From assembly GCA_002437735.1 (NCBI GenBank), contig DJRC01000065.1, positions 1 to 20,838 of the forward strand: a stretch of 20,838 nt of DNA. The letters run 5' to 3'. Below the pieces are notes generated by a model that worked only from the letters and a program-made list of their open reading frames with translations, was not told the origin of the DNA and ran no database searches. The DNA is from Oscillospiraceae bacterium UBA6370. Its GTDB lineage: Bacteria; Bacillota; Clostridia; Oscillospirales; Oscillospiraceae. Numbering within the stretch: the first letter of the stretch is position 1; each line of letters starts with the position of its first letter. Shown piece by piece: positions 12,944 through 20,676 of the stretch. The position numbers and the translations under genes were made by a program.

Positions 12944-14179
12944 ATGAGGCTTTTCGGCCGAACAATCGAGATCCGCAGTGAGCAGGCATTCGATGATAAG
13001 AACCTGGACATCTCGCTGCGGGCCGCTCTGGGCGGCAGTGCCGTGACGGTAGCGAGCATTTTGAATATTCCGGCGGTCAGCGGCAGCGTCAATTTTGTCG
13101 CGGGGACGATCGCTTCGCTGCCGATCCGGCTTTACCGCACGGAAGACGGGAAATCGACGGAAGTGACCGACGATTACCGCCTAAGACTGCTCAATCAGGA
13201 GACGGGAGATCTTCTTGATGCCTTTTCCTGGAAATGCACGCTGATCCGCGACTATCTGCTCGCAGGGAATGGCTACACCTACGTCGCATGGGTCAAAAAC
13301 CGGATCGAGGGGCTGTTCTATGTCGATCCGAACCAGGTCGGCATCGAGGTCGGCACCGATCCGATCTTCAAGTCAGCGCATTTCCTGATCGGCGGCGGGC
13401 AGTACCGTGCGTATGAGATCTTCCGGCTGCTGCGCAACACGAAGGACGGCGCGACCGGCACCGGTCTCGTCACAGAAAATCCGATGCAGCTGGAGCTGAT
13501 GCTTAATGCGCTGAAGTATGAGAACCGCATGGTGCGTACCGGCGCAAAGAAAGGCTTCCTGAAGGCTGCTTCGGGAAGAAAGCTGACGCAGAGCGCGGTC
13601 GATGAGCTTCGGAAGGGCTGGAGGATGCTCTACAGCAGCGACAGCGATGAGACCGTCGCCGTGCTCAACGACGGCATTGAGTTTCAGGATGCCGGTCAGA
13701 CGGCGGTGGACAGCCAGCTCAATGAGAACAAAAACACCAACGCCCATGAGATCTATCATCTCTTCGGCATCGCACCGTCCATTTTTGAGGGCGGCGCGTC
13801 GGCCGAGGACCTGAAGAACACCGTGCGCTTCGCGATCAAGCCGGTCGTGACCTCGCTGCAGACGGCGCTCAACCGTTTCTGCCTGCTGGAGAACGAGAAG
13901 GGCACGCTTGCCTTTGAGATCGACATGGACGCCCTCGATGGAACGGATATGCTTGCGCGCTATCAGGCCTACGAGATCGCCGTCCGAAACGGCTGGCTAC
14001 AGCTCGACGAGGTGCGCTATGACGAAGGCCGCAATCCGCTGGGGCTTAAATTTATCCGCCTTGGCTTGGATACCGTGATCTACGATCCCGATACCAAGAT
14101 GATCTATACACCGAACACCAAGGAATGGGCCAGTATCGAGAAAGGAGGGAAGCAATTTGCAGGTAGAAATCAGAGCTGA
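12944..14179 (+). CDS. Portal protein, HK97 family
   Basis: A 411-aa portal of the HK97 type. Evidence is the conserved N-terminal block (IPAVSGSVNFVAGTIASLP, residues 42-60), the SW(K)-like CTLIRDYLLAGNGYTYV segment and the typical TNAHEIYHLFGIAPSIFEGG stretch near residues 266-285. It forms the dodecameric ring at the capsid vertex through which DNA passes and to which the connector proteins bind. The ATG at 12944 follows GAGGTGACAAA. It overlaps the protease gene by 23 bases at its 3' end. No anomaly seen. Confidence 0.95.
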   Translation: MRLFGRTIEIRSEQAFDDKNLDISLRAALGGSAVTVASILNIPAVSGSVNFVAGTIASLPIRLYRTEDGKSTEVTDDYRLRLLNQETGDLLDAFSWKCTLIRDYLLAGNGYTYVAWVKNRIEGLFYVDPNQVGIEVGTDPIFKSAHFLIGGGQYRAYEIFRLLRNTKDGATGTGLVTENPMQLELMLNALKYENRMVRTGAKKGFLKAASGRKLTQSAVDELRKGWRMLYSSDSDETVAVLNDGIEFQDAGQTAVDSQLNENKNTNAHEIYHLFGIAPSIFEGGASAEDLKNTVRFAIKPVVTSLQTALNRFCLLENEKGTLAFEIDMDALDGTDMLARYQAYEIAVRNGWLQLDEVRYDEGRNPLGLKFIRLGLDTVIYDPDTKMIYTPNTKEWASIEKGGKQFAGRNQS

Positions 14180-14816
14180 CAAAGCAGGAAAAAAGAGCGT
14201 GTGCGTGAGCGGCTATGTCAATGTCGTCGAGCGTGAATCGCGCGTACTGCATGACCGCAGCGGCCCGTATATCGAAAAGATCGCGGCGGGCGCTTTTGCC
14301 AAAGCCATTGCGGCCGGAGGCCCGATCGAGCTGCGGTTCAATCACAGGACGATCCTCGGCTCCACAGAGGACAAGTCCGTTGAGCTGCGCGAGGACAACA
14401 TTGGTCTGCGCGCGGTCGCGCCGTCGGTCACAGATTCGGCAGTTGTTGCGGCGGCCGAGAAGCAGGAGCTGCGCGGCTGGTCCTTTGGCTTCGTCAAGAA
14501 GCAGGATAGCTGGAGCACGGATGACAACGGTATGCGCCACCGCACGCTCCATGAGCTCGAATTGCGAGAGGTCTCCATTCTCGATAAGACGCCCGCGTAC
14601 ATTGCCACGAGCATCGAAACACGCGGTGAGGATGAGATCCTCGTGGAGTACCGCGCCGACGTGATGGTCGGCGATGAGGGCGTCGATTACGCCAGACAGA
14701 CCGAGCGCAAGGTCGAGGAAGAGACCCACACCATCACCGGAAGCGACGAATCCATGATGTTCGTCGCCTCTAAAACCGTAGAAATCTACAAGATGAAAAG
14801 GAGAATGAGAGAATGA
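14157..14816 (+). CDS. Prohead protease (HK97 family, peptidase U35/S78)
   Basis: A 219-aa capsid maturation serine protease. The catalytic His63 lies in LRFNHRTILG and Ser109 in LRGWSFGF, with the conserved LRELELREVSILDK-like strand pair in the middle (LHELELREVSILDKTPAY). It cleaves the delta domain from the major capsid protein during head maturation. The TTG start at 14157 sits inside the portal gene and has AAAGGAGGG just upstream. The C-terminal ~55 residues after IETRGEDEILVEYR are an acidic tail, probably for scaffold-like interaction or self-cleavage. The stop overlaps the capsid gene start (ATGA). Confidence 0.93.
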   Translation: MQVEIRADKAGKKSVCVSGYVNVVERESRVLHDRSGPYIEKIAAGAFAKAIAAGGPIELRFNHRTILGSTEDKSVELREDNIGLRAVAPSVTDSAVVAAAEKQELRGWSFGFVKKQDSWSTDDNGMRHRTLHELELREVSILDKTPAYIATSIETRGEDEILVEYRADVMVGDEGVDYARQTERKVEEETHTITGSDESMMFVASKTVEIYKMKRRMRE

Positions 14817-15988
14817 TCCCTATCAATGTCAAGAAGTATAAAGAGCGCCAGACGGAGCTGATCACCAAGCTGGAAGGCATGGTGCAGACCTGCCAGACCG
14901 AGACCCGCTCGTTCAACGAGACCGAGCAGGGCGAGTATGCTTCCATCATGCAGGAACTGCGTTCCATCGAGGATACCCTCGGGGCCGCGGGCGTCGTGGA
15001 AGCTTCTCAGAAGAAGGTCGACAAGCCTGCCGGCGGCACGGAGCAGCGTTCTCAGGAGGAAGTGGAGACCCGCGCATTTGAGTGCTATATCCGCGGCATT
15101 GCGCCCGATGTGGAGACCCGTGCGGCGGTCAACATGACCACCGGCGACAACGGCGCCGTGATCCCTACGAGCATCGCCAATAAGATCATCGAGAAGGTCA
15201 TCGAAATCTCCCCGCTGTTTTCCATGGCGACCCGTTACAATGTCGGCGGCACGCTCAACATCCCCAAGTATGACGAAAGCACGCAGAAGATCACGATGGC
15301 CTATGCCACCGAGTTCTCTGCGCTGACGAGCACCGCCGGCAAGACCACCAGCATCTCCCTGTCCGGCTTCCTCGCCGGTGCGCTGTCCAAGGTGTCCATC
15401 TCCCTCGTCAACAACTCCAAGTTCGACATTGTTTCCTTTGTCATCCGCAAGATGGCCGAGGCCGCTGCGGACTGGATCGAGAACGAGCTGATCAACGGCA
15501 CCACGAACAAGATTGAGGGCCTTTCCTCGGCAAGCGCGGCCGTTACGACCGCCGCGTCTACCGCGATCACCTCCGACGAGCTGATCGACCTGCAGGACAG
15601 CATCCCCGATAAGCTGCAGGATGGCTGCATTTGGCTGATGACGCGCAAGACCCGCAGTGCGATCCGCAAGCTCAAGGATGGCGAGGGCAATTACCTTCTG
15701 CAGAAGGACTTCACCTCTAAGTGGGGCTATACGCTGCTCGGTAAGCCCGTCTACACCTCCAAGAATATGCCGGAGATCGCCGCCGGCAAGAAGCCGGTTT
15801 TCTATCTCGACCCGAAGGGCCTCGCCGTCAAGGTCGCGGAGAATCCCTCTGTGCAGGTGCTGCGTGAGAAGTTCGCGGATGAACACGCGATCGGCGTGAT
15901 CTGCTGGCTCGAGATGGACGCCAAGATCGAGAATGACCAGATGGTCGCGGCGATGGCCATGAAGGCTGCGACTCAGGCGGGGGGCTAA
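14813..15988 (+). CDS. Major capsid protein, HK97 family
   Basis: A 391-aa HK97-fold capsid subunit. Residues 1-~85 are a charged coiled-coil delta domain (KYKERQTELITKLEGMVQ), expected to be removed by the protease. Candidate cleavage points are after Arg87 or Arg103 (VETR-A). The fold then begins around TTGDNGAVIPTSIANKIIEK, the usual start of the mature N-arm, followed by E-loop and P-domain regions (SISLSGFLAGALSKVSISL) and an A-domain with GKPVYTSKNMPEIAAGKK. The 3' end reads ADEHAIGVICWLEMDAKI, also family-like. ATG start, coupled to the protease. Confidence 0.96.
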   Translation: MIPINVKKYKERQTELITKLEGMVQTCQTETRSFNETEQGEYASIMQELRSIEDTLGAAGVVEASQKKVDKPAGGTEQRSQEEVETRAFECYIRGIAPDVETRAAVNMTTGDNGAVIPTSIANKIIEKVIEISPLFSMATRYNVGGTLNIPKYDESTQKITMAYATEFSALTSTAGKTTSISLSGFLAGALSKVSISLVNNSKFDIVSFVIRKMAEAAADWIENELINGTTNKIEGLSSASAAVTTAASTAITSDELIDLQDSIPDKLQDGCIWLMTRKTRSAIRKLKDGEGNYLLQKDFTSKWGYTLLGKPVYTSKNMPEIAAGKKPVFYLDPKGLAVKVAENPSVQVLREKFADEHAIGVICWLEMDAKIENDQMVAAMAMKAATQAGG

Positions 15989-16005
15989 GAGAGGAGCTGG
16001 CGGTC

Positions 16006-16302
16006 ATGAAGTATAAAGCAACGGTCGGTTTTGCCGGCGAGATCACGATGGGCCGCGGCGAGGTGCGCGATGTCAACGATGACATCGCCGCCCCTCTTGT
16101 CGCAGACGGATATCTTGAGCCGGAGGGGGAAGCTGGCGGCCAGGCTGATCCGCCCGACAGACAGAAGGAGCTTGAGAGCCTGACCAAGGATGTGCTGAGC
16201 CAGAAGGCGGCGGAGCTGGGCGTTGATGTAAAGTCTAACTGGAACAAGGCGGACATCATCAATGCGATCCTCGAAGCCGAGAGCGCCGGTTCGGATACTT
16301 GA
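16006..16302 (+). CDS. Small head protein with HeH/SAP-like C-terminal helix pair
   Basis: A 98-aa protein. The first ~35 residues form beta strands (KYKATVGFAGEITMGRGEVRDV) resembling small head or fibre-like accessory proteins found behind the capsid gene. A polar linker (EGEAGGQADPPDRQ) leads to a helix pair (SLTKDVLSQKAAELGVDVKS, then NKADIINAILEAE) like a HeH/SAP or Rho-N nucleic-acid-binding motif. Its position between capsid and connector genes is typical. The ATG at 16006 follows GAGAGGAGCTGGCGGTC. Likely role is a head accessory or decoration protein; not certain. Confidence 0.8.
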   Translation: MKYKATVGFAGEITMGRGEVRDVNDDIAAPLVADGYLEPEGEAGGQADPPDRQKELESLTKDVLSQKAAELGVDVKSNWNKADIINAILEAESAGSDT

Positions 16303-16312
16303 GGAGGGCGCG

Positions 16313-16669
16313 ATGCTGTGCATTCCTAATGTCACGGCGGAAGAGACCGCCGTATTTGCAAGGCTGTGTCTGGATAAGGACGAATATGTGGACCTGCCGG
16401 CGAGTGACCGCGACCTGTGCCGGTCGGCGCTGTCTGCGGCCATCGGTTTTGTAAAGCGCTATACGGGCATCAAGCTTGATGAGACCGCGGCGCAGAAGCA
16501 GAGCACCGATTATGAAGTGGCCGACGAGCTGGGGTATGCCATAAAGACGGTCGCAGCTGAGATGATCGACAACCGCCAGGTCACGATGCAGTACACCGAC
16601 CGCAATCCGACCGTCATGCAGATCCTCGATATGCACAGCGTGAATCTGCTCCCGAGCGTGGAGGAATAG
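16313..16669 (+). CDS. Head-tail connector protein, gp6-like
   Basis: A 118-aa, mainly helical protein with the pattern of HK97 gp6-type connectors: a helix pair over DRDLCRSALSAAIGFVKRYT, then YEVADELGYAIKTVAAEMID with the NR turn (DNRQ) and a final NPTVMQILDMHSVN segment. Connectors of this type bind the portal and form the first ring of the neck. The ATG at 16313 follows GAGGAGGGCGCG, which decides the start over an upstream in-frame codon at 16262. It sits one base before the next gene. Confidence 0.87.
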   Translation: MLCIPNVTAEETAVFARLCLDKDEYVDLPASDRDLCRSALSAAIGFVKRYTGIKLDETAAQKQSTDYEVADELGYAIKTVAAEMIDNRQVTMQYTDRNPTVMQILDMHSVNLLPSVEE

Positions 16670-16670
16670 A

Positions 16671-17297
16671 ATGCGATACGGAACAAACACCAATCTCTCG
16701 TCGCTCCTTGACCAGAAGGTCGATATTCTTCAGCTCATGCACGACGAAGACAGCGCTGCCTACGCCTGGACGATCCGCCGGACCTGCCCGGCGTATGTGG
16801 AGACAGATATCCACGACAACCTGTTTTCGGCGGCCGGTACGAGAGCGCGCGGTGCGAAGATCACCATTCGCACGGACAGCAGGCTCACACTGCATGAAGC
16901 CATGCGCTGGAACGGCAAGTTCCTGTTCCTGACGTCGATCGAGCTTTCCGAACGGCGTGACCGGCAGGAGCTTCAGGCCGCGGTGTGCGAGAGCGTGACG
17001 CTGACAGCAAAGCCGCAGGACCGCACCGGGCGCGATGCGCTCAACCGCCCGACGGCGGTCGAGGTTCCGGGCTTTACCTTTCCGGGCGTGCTGACGGAGA
17101 AGTATTTCCGAAACGACGCCGAGGATGTGTACCGTGCAGAGCTGCAGCAGCGCGTACTGGTCACGCCGAAGGTCATCGTGCTGCGCGCCGGCGACCTCGT
17201 ACAGCAGGATACAGAGCCCCCTTATACTGTGCGGCAGGTGCTCGACCTCGATCCATACAAGAATGAGTATGTGATTGAGCGCAGATGGGACGCCTGA
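16671..17297 (+). CDS. Head closure/head-tail adaptor-like protein, extended
   Basis: A 208-aa protein. The first half, ending in LFLTSIELSERRDRQELQAA, has the strand-rich pattern of SPP1 gp16/HK97 gp7-type head closure proteins, which plug the neck beneath the connector. The usual family size is about 100-120 residues. This protein carries about 100 extra residues (from ~110) with a second beta-rich unit (GVLTEKYFRNDAEDVYRAEL, ending VRQVLDLDPYKNEYVIERRW). Its position just after the connector supports the assignment. The ATG at 16671 is one base after the previous stop. Confidence 0.75.
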   Translation: MRYGTNTNLSSLLDQKVDILQLMHDEDSAAYAWTIRRTCPAYVETDIHDNLFSAAGTRARGAKITIRTDSRLTLHEAMRWNGKFLFLTSIELSERRDRQELQAAVCESVTLTAKPQDRTGRDALNRPTAVEVPGFTFPGVLTEKYFRNDAEDVYRAELQQRVLVTPKVIVLRAGDLVQQDTEPPYTVRQVLDLDPYKNEYVIERRWDA

Positions 17298-17317
17298 ACG
17301 CCAAGAAAGGAAAAAAT

Positions 17318-18199
17318 ATGATCAAAACCATGAAGGCCGTGATCAACGGCCAGACTTACAATCTTACGCTTGACTCTTCGGGCAAGTGGGTGGCATCGAT
17401 CACCGCTCCGGCGCTGTCGAGCTACGGGCAGACCGACCACTGCTACGGCGTGAAGATCACGGCGGAGGATGAGGCCGGCAATGCGACAACGGTCGATCAG
17501 ACACACGAAACACTCGGCGCGTCGCTGAAGCTGCGCGTCAAGGAGAAGGTCGCGCCGGTCATTACGATCCTCTCGCCCTCTGCCGGAGCTTTCCTTGCGA
17601 CGGCGACGCCCGAGATCACGTTCAAGATCACCGACAACGACTCCGGCGTGGATCTCAGCAGCGTTGTTGTGAAGGTGGACGGTACCGCTGTTACCGGAGC
17701 GACGCATCAGGCGGTCACCGGCGGCTACAGCTTCGCTGTGACTTCCGGAACGCTGACGGATGGTGAGCACACCATCACGGTCGACGCAGCCGATAACGAC
17801 GGCAATGCGGCCACACAGGTCAGCGTGACCTTCAAGACCGATACGGTCCCGCCTGTGCTGAATGTGACGGCACCCGCCGAGGGCCTGAAGACCAACGCCG
17901 CAAAGGTCACCGTTTCCGGTACCACGAACGACGTCACTTCCAGCCCGGTCACGCTGAAGGTCAACGGCAAGGCCGTCACCGTGAACGCGGACGGAAGCTG
18001 GAGCACGCAGGTCGATCTCACCGAAGGCGAGAACACGATCACTGTGGTGGCGACCGATGCGGCCGGCAAGTCCAGCACCGTGACGCGCAAGGTCACGCTC
18101 GATACCGGCGCGCCGGTCTTCGTCAGCGTAACGCTCACGCCCAATCCCGTTGATGCGGGCGCGACGTTTATCCTGACCGTCGAAGCGACCGACGAATGA
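17318..18199 (+). CDS. Bacterial Ig-like repeat protein
   Basis: A 293-aa protein made of Ig-like modules. Residues 1-~62 form a short lead module (MIKTMKAVINGQTYN, with EDEAGNATTVD). About 80-175 is one Ig domain (APVITILSPSAGAFLATATP, closing VSVTFKTDTVPP). About 176-265 is a second (VLNVTAPAEGLKTNAAKVTV, closing VTRKVTLDTGAP). Residues ~266-293 open a third (FVSVTLTPNPVDAGATFILT) cut short by the stop. Ig-like domains often decorate capsids or tails and bind surface glycans. The ATG at 17318 follows AAAGGAAA; the gene overlaps the next one by four bases. No signal peptide. The position inside the neck gene module is unusual. Confidence 0.85.
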   Translation: MIKTMKAVINGQTYNLTLDSSGKWVASITAPALSSYGQTDHCYGVKITAEDEAGNATTVDQTHETLGASLKLRVKEKVAPVITILSPSAGAFLATATPEITFKITDNDSGVDLSSVVVKVDGTAVTGATHQAVTGGYSFAVTSGTLTDGEHTITVDAADNDGNAATQVSVTFKTDTVPPVLNVTAPAEGLKTNAAKVTVSGTTNDVTSSPVTLKVNGKAVTVNADGSWSTQVDLTEGENTITVVATDAAGKSSTVTRKVTLDTGAPVFVSVTLTPNPVDAGATFILTVEATDE

Positions 18200-18561
18200 T
18201 CAAGCAGATCATCGGGACCGTTGACGGCTCCGATATCGTGCTGAAGGCTGATTCTGCGGGGCTGTGGACCGCCACAGTCCCCGCAAAGCCAAATGGCGAA
18301 TACGTCGTCGCGCTGTGGGCGGAGGACGACGCCGGGAACCGGACCTATTTCTGCACCGTGCTGCTGACCTATGACATTACGCAGCTTTGCTGCCATATCA
18401 AGGTCCTGAGCATCGGTGCGGCATGGTCGGCAAAGGACGTCGCCGCGGTCTTCGGAGCGCGGCGGGCGAAAATGACGCCATATGTCCGGTGTGTCCGGAT
18501 GAATACGAAAATCGGAGCTGTAAGGATGCGCGTCATCCATTGCAGGCTCTGCGGGAGGTAA
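18196..18561 (+). CDS. Ig-like small phage protein, paralogous to the start of the previous gene
   Basis: A 121-aa protein starting MIKQIIGTVDGSDIVLKADS, then WTATVPAKPNGEYVVALWAE with EDDAGNRTY. This is the same module as the N-terminus of the preceding Ig-like protein (MIKTMKAVINGQTYN, WVASITAP, EDEAGNATT). The second half (after ~residue 60) is different, cysteine-containing (QLCCHIKVL) and basic (RMNTKIGAVRMRVIHCRLCGR). The ATG at 18196 overlaps the previous stop. Similar genes occur in Clostridia phages near tail genes, with no known role. Possibly a decoration or adhesion protein (inference). Confidence 0.75.
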   Translation: MIKQIIGTVDGSDIVLKADSAGLWTATVPAKPNGEYVVALWAEDDAGNRTYFCTVLLTYDITQLCCHIKVLSIGAAWSAKDVAAVFGARRAKMTPYVRCVRMNTKIGAVRMRVIHCRLCGR

Positions 18562-18567
18562 GAGGCT

Positions 18568-18837
18568 ATGGAAAGAATCTGCATGATGCTCGGCGAGCGA
18601 CGCGAGGTGACGTTGTCGGTCGAGATCGACGGCAGCGATAACTTTGAGCTGCGCAATGCCAGCTATAGCCTGTCCCGCAATGGCGAGGAGGTCGACAGCG
18701 GTACACCGCTCGTTGATGGCCATGAAATGCGTGTGTACGTCGAGCCGCCGGAAGCGGGCGTTTACCGCCTGCGTGTCGCATTCGGCATCGGTGGCGAGCG
18801 CATCGTGAGAACGGTGCGCATTGATACAGACGAGTGA
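18568..18837 (+). CDS. Small beta-rich phage protein
   Basis: An 89-aa protein (starts MERICMMLGERREVTLSVEI) with alternating strands and a closing GVYRLRVAF-GGERIVRTV segment that reads like a single Ig-like or fibronectin-like sandwich. AGGTAAGAGGCT precedes the ATG at 18568. No motif identifies a function. It belongs to the same tightly packed cassette as the Ig-like proteins and probably works with them. Confidence 0.72.
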   Translation: MERICMMLGERREVTLSVEIDGSDNFELRNASYSLSRNGEEVDSGTPLVDGHEMRVYVEPPEAGVYRLRVAFGIGGERIVRTVRIDTDE

Positions 18838-18847
18838 GGTGCCGGAG

Positions 18848-19144
18848 ATGGCTGAAGATCGTTTCCCGCCGGTCATTCTGGCGGTATCGCTCGTACCGGC
18901 GAACGTAACCGTCTCCGGCCGGACCTATGTGAGCGTGGAGGCGACGGATGCCGCGCGCGTGAGCGACAGCGCAAAAAGAGCGCTGTATCTGCGCGGCGGG
19001 AAAAGACTCTGCGTGAGGAGGACGAGCATGGCAGTGGAATATGAGCTTACGCATACCGGCGAGCAGGTCGATGCGGCGCTGGACGCCGTTGACGGCCTCG
19101 CCGAGCTGCTCGAGCGCGTCGTGGGGACGGTAAGCGATGAGTAA
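18848..19144 (+). CDS. Small phage protein with Ig-like opening and C-terminal helix
   Basis: A 98-aa protein. Residues ~7-36 (PPVILAVSLVPANVTVSGRT, then YVSVEATD) resemble the last residues of the large Ig-like protein (FVSVTLTPNPVDAGATFILT, VEATDE). The second half, from about MAVEYELTHTGEQVDAALDA, is a helix of the kind found in tail-fibre or decoration protein trimerisation segments (GEQVDAALDAVDGLAELLER). The ATG at 18848 follows GTGAGG; an earlier TTG at 18821 is less likely. The internal ATG at 19028 could start a 38-residue helix-only product. It overlaps the next gene by eight bases. Confidence 0.65.
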   Translation: MAEDRFPPVILAVSLVPANVTVSGRTYVSVEATDAARVSDSAKRALYLRGGKRLCVRRTSMAVEYELTHTGEQVDAALDAVDGLAELLERVVGTVSDE

Positions 19145-19787
19145 TAGCCTGACGCCTTATCTTGAGCTGCTTGTACAGCTCCGGGAGGACCTTGCAGATA
19201 ATCTCGCCTATATGGGCGTGAGCGTGGACGCGGATGAGCCGCTTAAAACGCTTGTCCCCAAGGTCCTGCAGATCTACCAGGGCGATCCATCGCAGGAGCT
19301 GTGGAGCGCACAGATGCAGCAGCTGACGCCGAGCTATGGCTTCTTTTCGACCGGCGAGGTCGCGAGCCTTGCGGGCATCTGCAAGATATCTCTGTGCAAT
19401 CGTATCACTTCGGCCACGGTGACGATCAGCGGAAGCGAGAGCGTCGCGGCCTTGACGGTCACAGCACCCGGCTGGAGCGTGTCACGGGGAGCGACGACGA
19501 TCGCCATCACGCGCAGCGTGCTGTGCAAAGCGGAATTGGAGCGCGCGTTGGAGCAGATCTCCATTGCCAGCGATGACAGCACGGAGGTCCTGGCACAGAT
19601 CACGGTGAGCGTGACCTTCCTGAGCGGCGCGACGGCCACGGCAAGCGGCTCCACCGAGCTGAAGTATTCGTACTCCACGACCTGGCTGATCCTCGAAGAC
19701 GTCTATGGATATACATGGCAGGGGATCGAGGACGCGAATCTGACATGGGAGCAGATGGAGAATCTTGGAAAGCCGGAGGATACCTGA
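19137..19787 (+). CDS. Phage structural-type protein with beta-rich core, unknown function
   Basis: A 216-aa protein. The N-terminal ~60 residues are helical (LTPYLELLVQLREDLADNLA). Residues ~65-180 form a serine/threonine-rich beta region (ISLCNRITSATVTISGSESV, then APGWSVSRGATTIAITRS), and the end holds a tandem tryptophan motif (YTWQGIEDANLTWEQMENLG). The tryptophan motif resembles short repeats found at the ends of some phage tail-fibre-like and adhesion proteins. No enzyme signature. It overlaps the previous gene by eight bases and touches the next (TGATG). Likely a virion surface protein of the Ig-like cassette. Confidence 0.7.
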   Translation: MSNSLTPYLELLVQLREDLADNLAYMGVSVDADEPLKTLVPKVLQIYQGDPSQELWSAQMQQLTPSYGFFSTGEVASLAGICKISLCNRITSATVTISGSESVAALTVTAPGWSVSRGATTIAITRSVLCKAELERALEQISIASDDSTEVLAQITVSVTFLSGATATASGSTELKYSYSTTWLILEDVYGYTWQGIEDANLTWEQMENLGKPEDT

Positions 19788-20206
19788 TGCAGAGTGTAGA
19801 GATCCGCGGCCTTGACGAGACCGTGAAGAAGCTGGAAGGCTTCCCGGATGCTGTCAAGGCGGCAAAGGCGGCGTTCTTTGAAGAGGCCGGAGAAGTGATG
19901 CTGGCCGCGGTGCAGCGCCGCATCGGCGGCACCGGCCGCGTAGCCGGCGTCCAGGAGCGGTACATCGGCTCCGGAAAGGGCTATGCGGCAGTCCGCGCGA
20001 AGGCACGAACGGAGCTGAACAGGTATGCTGCCGGTTATATCACGAACGCGCTCGAGGGTGGTCACCTTACCAAGGGCGGCAAGAGCCGCGTCCCAGGCAA
20101 GTACATGTATCAGATGACCGCCGCATCCGAGCTTGCGAAGCTGCAGGAGGACGGCGCGCGGGAGATCGAGAAAAAGGCTGCGGCTTATTTGGAGGGCGAA
20201 GGATGA
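19787..20206 (+). CDS. HK97 gp10-like tail component
   Basis: A 139-aa protein with the HK97 gp10-type pattern: an N-terminal strand and helix (MQSVEIRGLDETVKKLEGFP), a long helix with AVKAAKAAFFEEAGEVMLAA, the R-rich loop (VQRRIGGTGRVAG) and a C-terminal helix (EIEKKAAAYLEG). Proteins of this family join the neck to the tail tube. The ATG at 19787 overlaps the previous stop, after GGAGGATACC; in-frame codons upstream belong to the preceding gene's DNA and are discarded. The next gene starts four bases before its stop. Confidence 0.8.
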   Translation: MQSVEIRGLDETVKKLEGFPDAVKAAKAAFFEEAGEVMLAAVQRRIGGTGRVAGVQERYIGSGKGYAAVRAKARTELNRYAAGYITNALEGGHLTKGGKSRVPGKYMYQMTAASELAKLQEDGAREIEKKAAAYLEGEG

Positions 20207-20658
20207 AGACGATGGACATCGTGGATGCAATCAATGCCCGGCTCACAGAGAAGTGGCCGACGCGGACGGTATATCTGGACGTCTGCCCGGTGGATTTTGA
20301 CCGCCCATCCTTTTGGCTGCAGGTCACGAAGGACGACCGCAGCGACGCGAACCGTTACACGGACCGCCGCGCCGTACAGATCGCGCTCACGGCCTACGAT
20401 GAAAAGGATGAGCAATACGAGTCCTCGTGGCAGCGGCTCAGCGGCGTTGTGGACGAATGCCTGACGCTGCTCGGCGGCGTTCTGAAGGTCGGAGACCGGC
20501 GCTTCAAGCCGACGCTCAAGAGCCTCCCGCGTGAGCCGGACCGTGCGGTCATTCTCATCGATTTTAGCTTTATGACGCCAAAATCCGCGGACGGCCAGAC
20601 AGAGGAAACGGCGAAAACGCTGTGTACCTCGCTCACCGTCAACGGCAAAAAAATCTGA
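20203..20658 (+). CDS. Tail terminator-like protein (DUF6838-type)
   Basis: A 151-aa protein. Its start (MKTMDIVDAINARLTEKWPT) and strand pattern (VDFDRPSFWLQV, VQIALTAYDEKDEQYESSWQ, LKVGDRRFKPTLKS, DRAVILIDFSFMT) match small tail terminator/completion proteins that cap the tail tube of myoviruses and siphoviruses. Its place between the gp10-like gene and the tail sheath gene is the usual one. The ATG at 20203 overlaps the previous stop (ATGA). The last ~30 residues are less conserved. Confidence 0.75.
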   Translation: MKTMDIVDAINARLTEKWPTRTVYLDVCPVDFDRPSFWLQVTKDDRSDANRYTDRRAVQIALTAYDEKDEQYESSWQRLSGVVDECLTLLGGVLKVGDRRFKPTLKSLPREPDRAVILIDFSFMTPKSADGQTEETAKTLCTSLTVNGKKI

Positions 20659-20676
20659 CAAAAGGAGAAATGCAAC

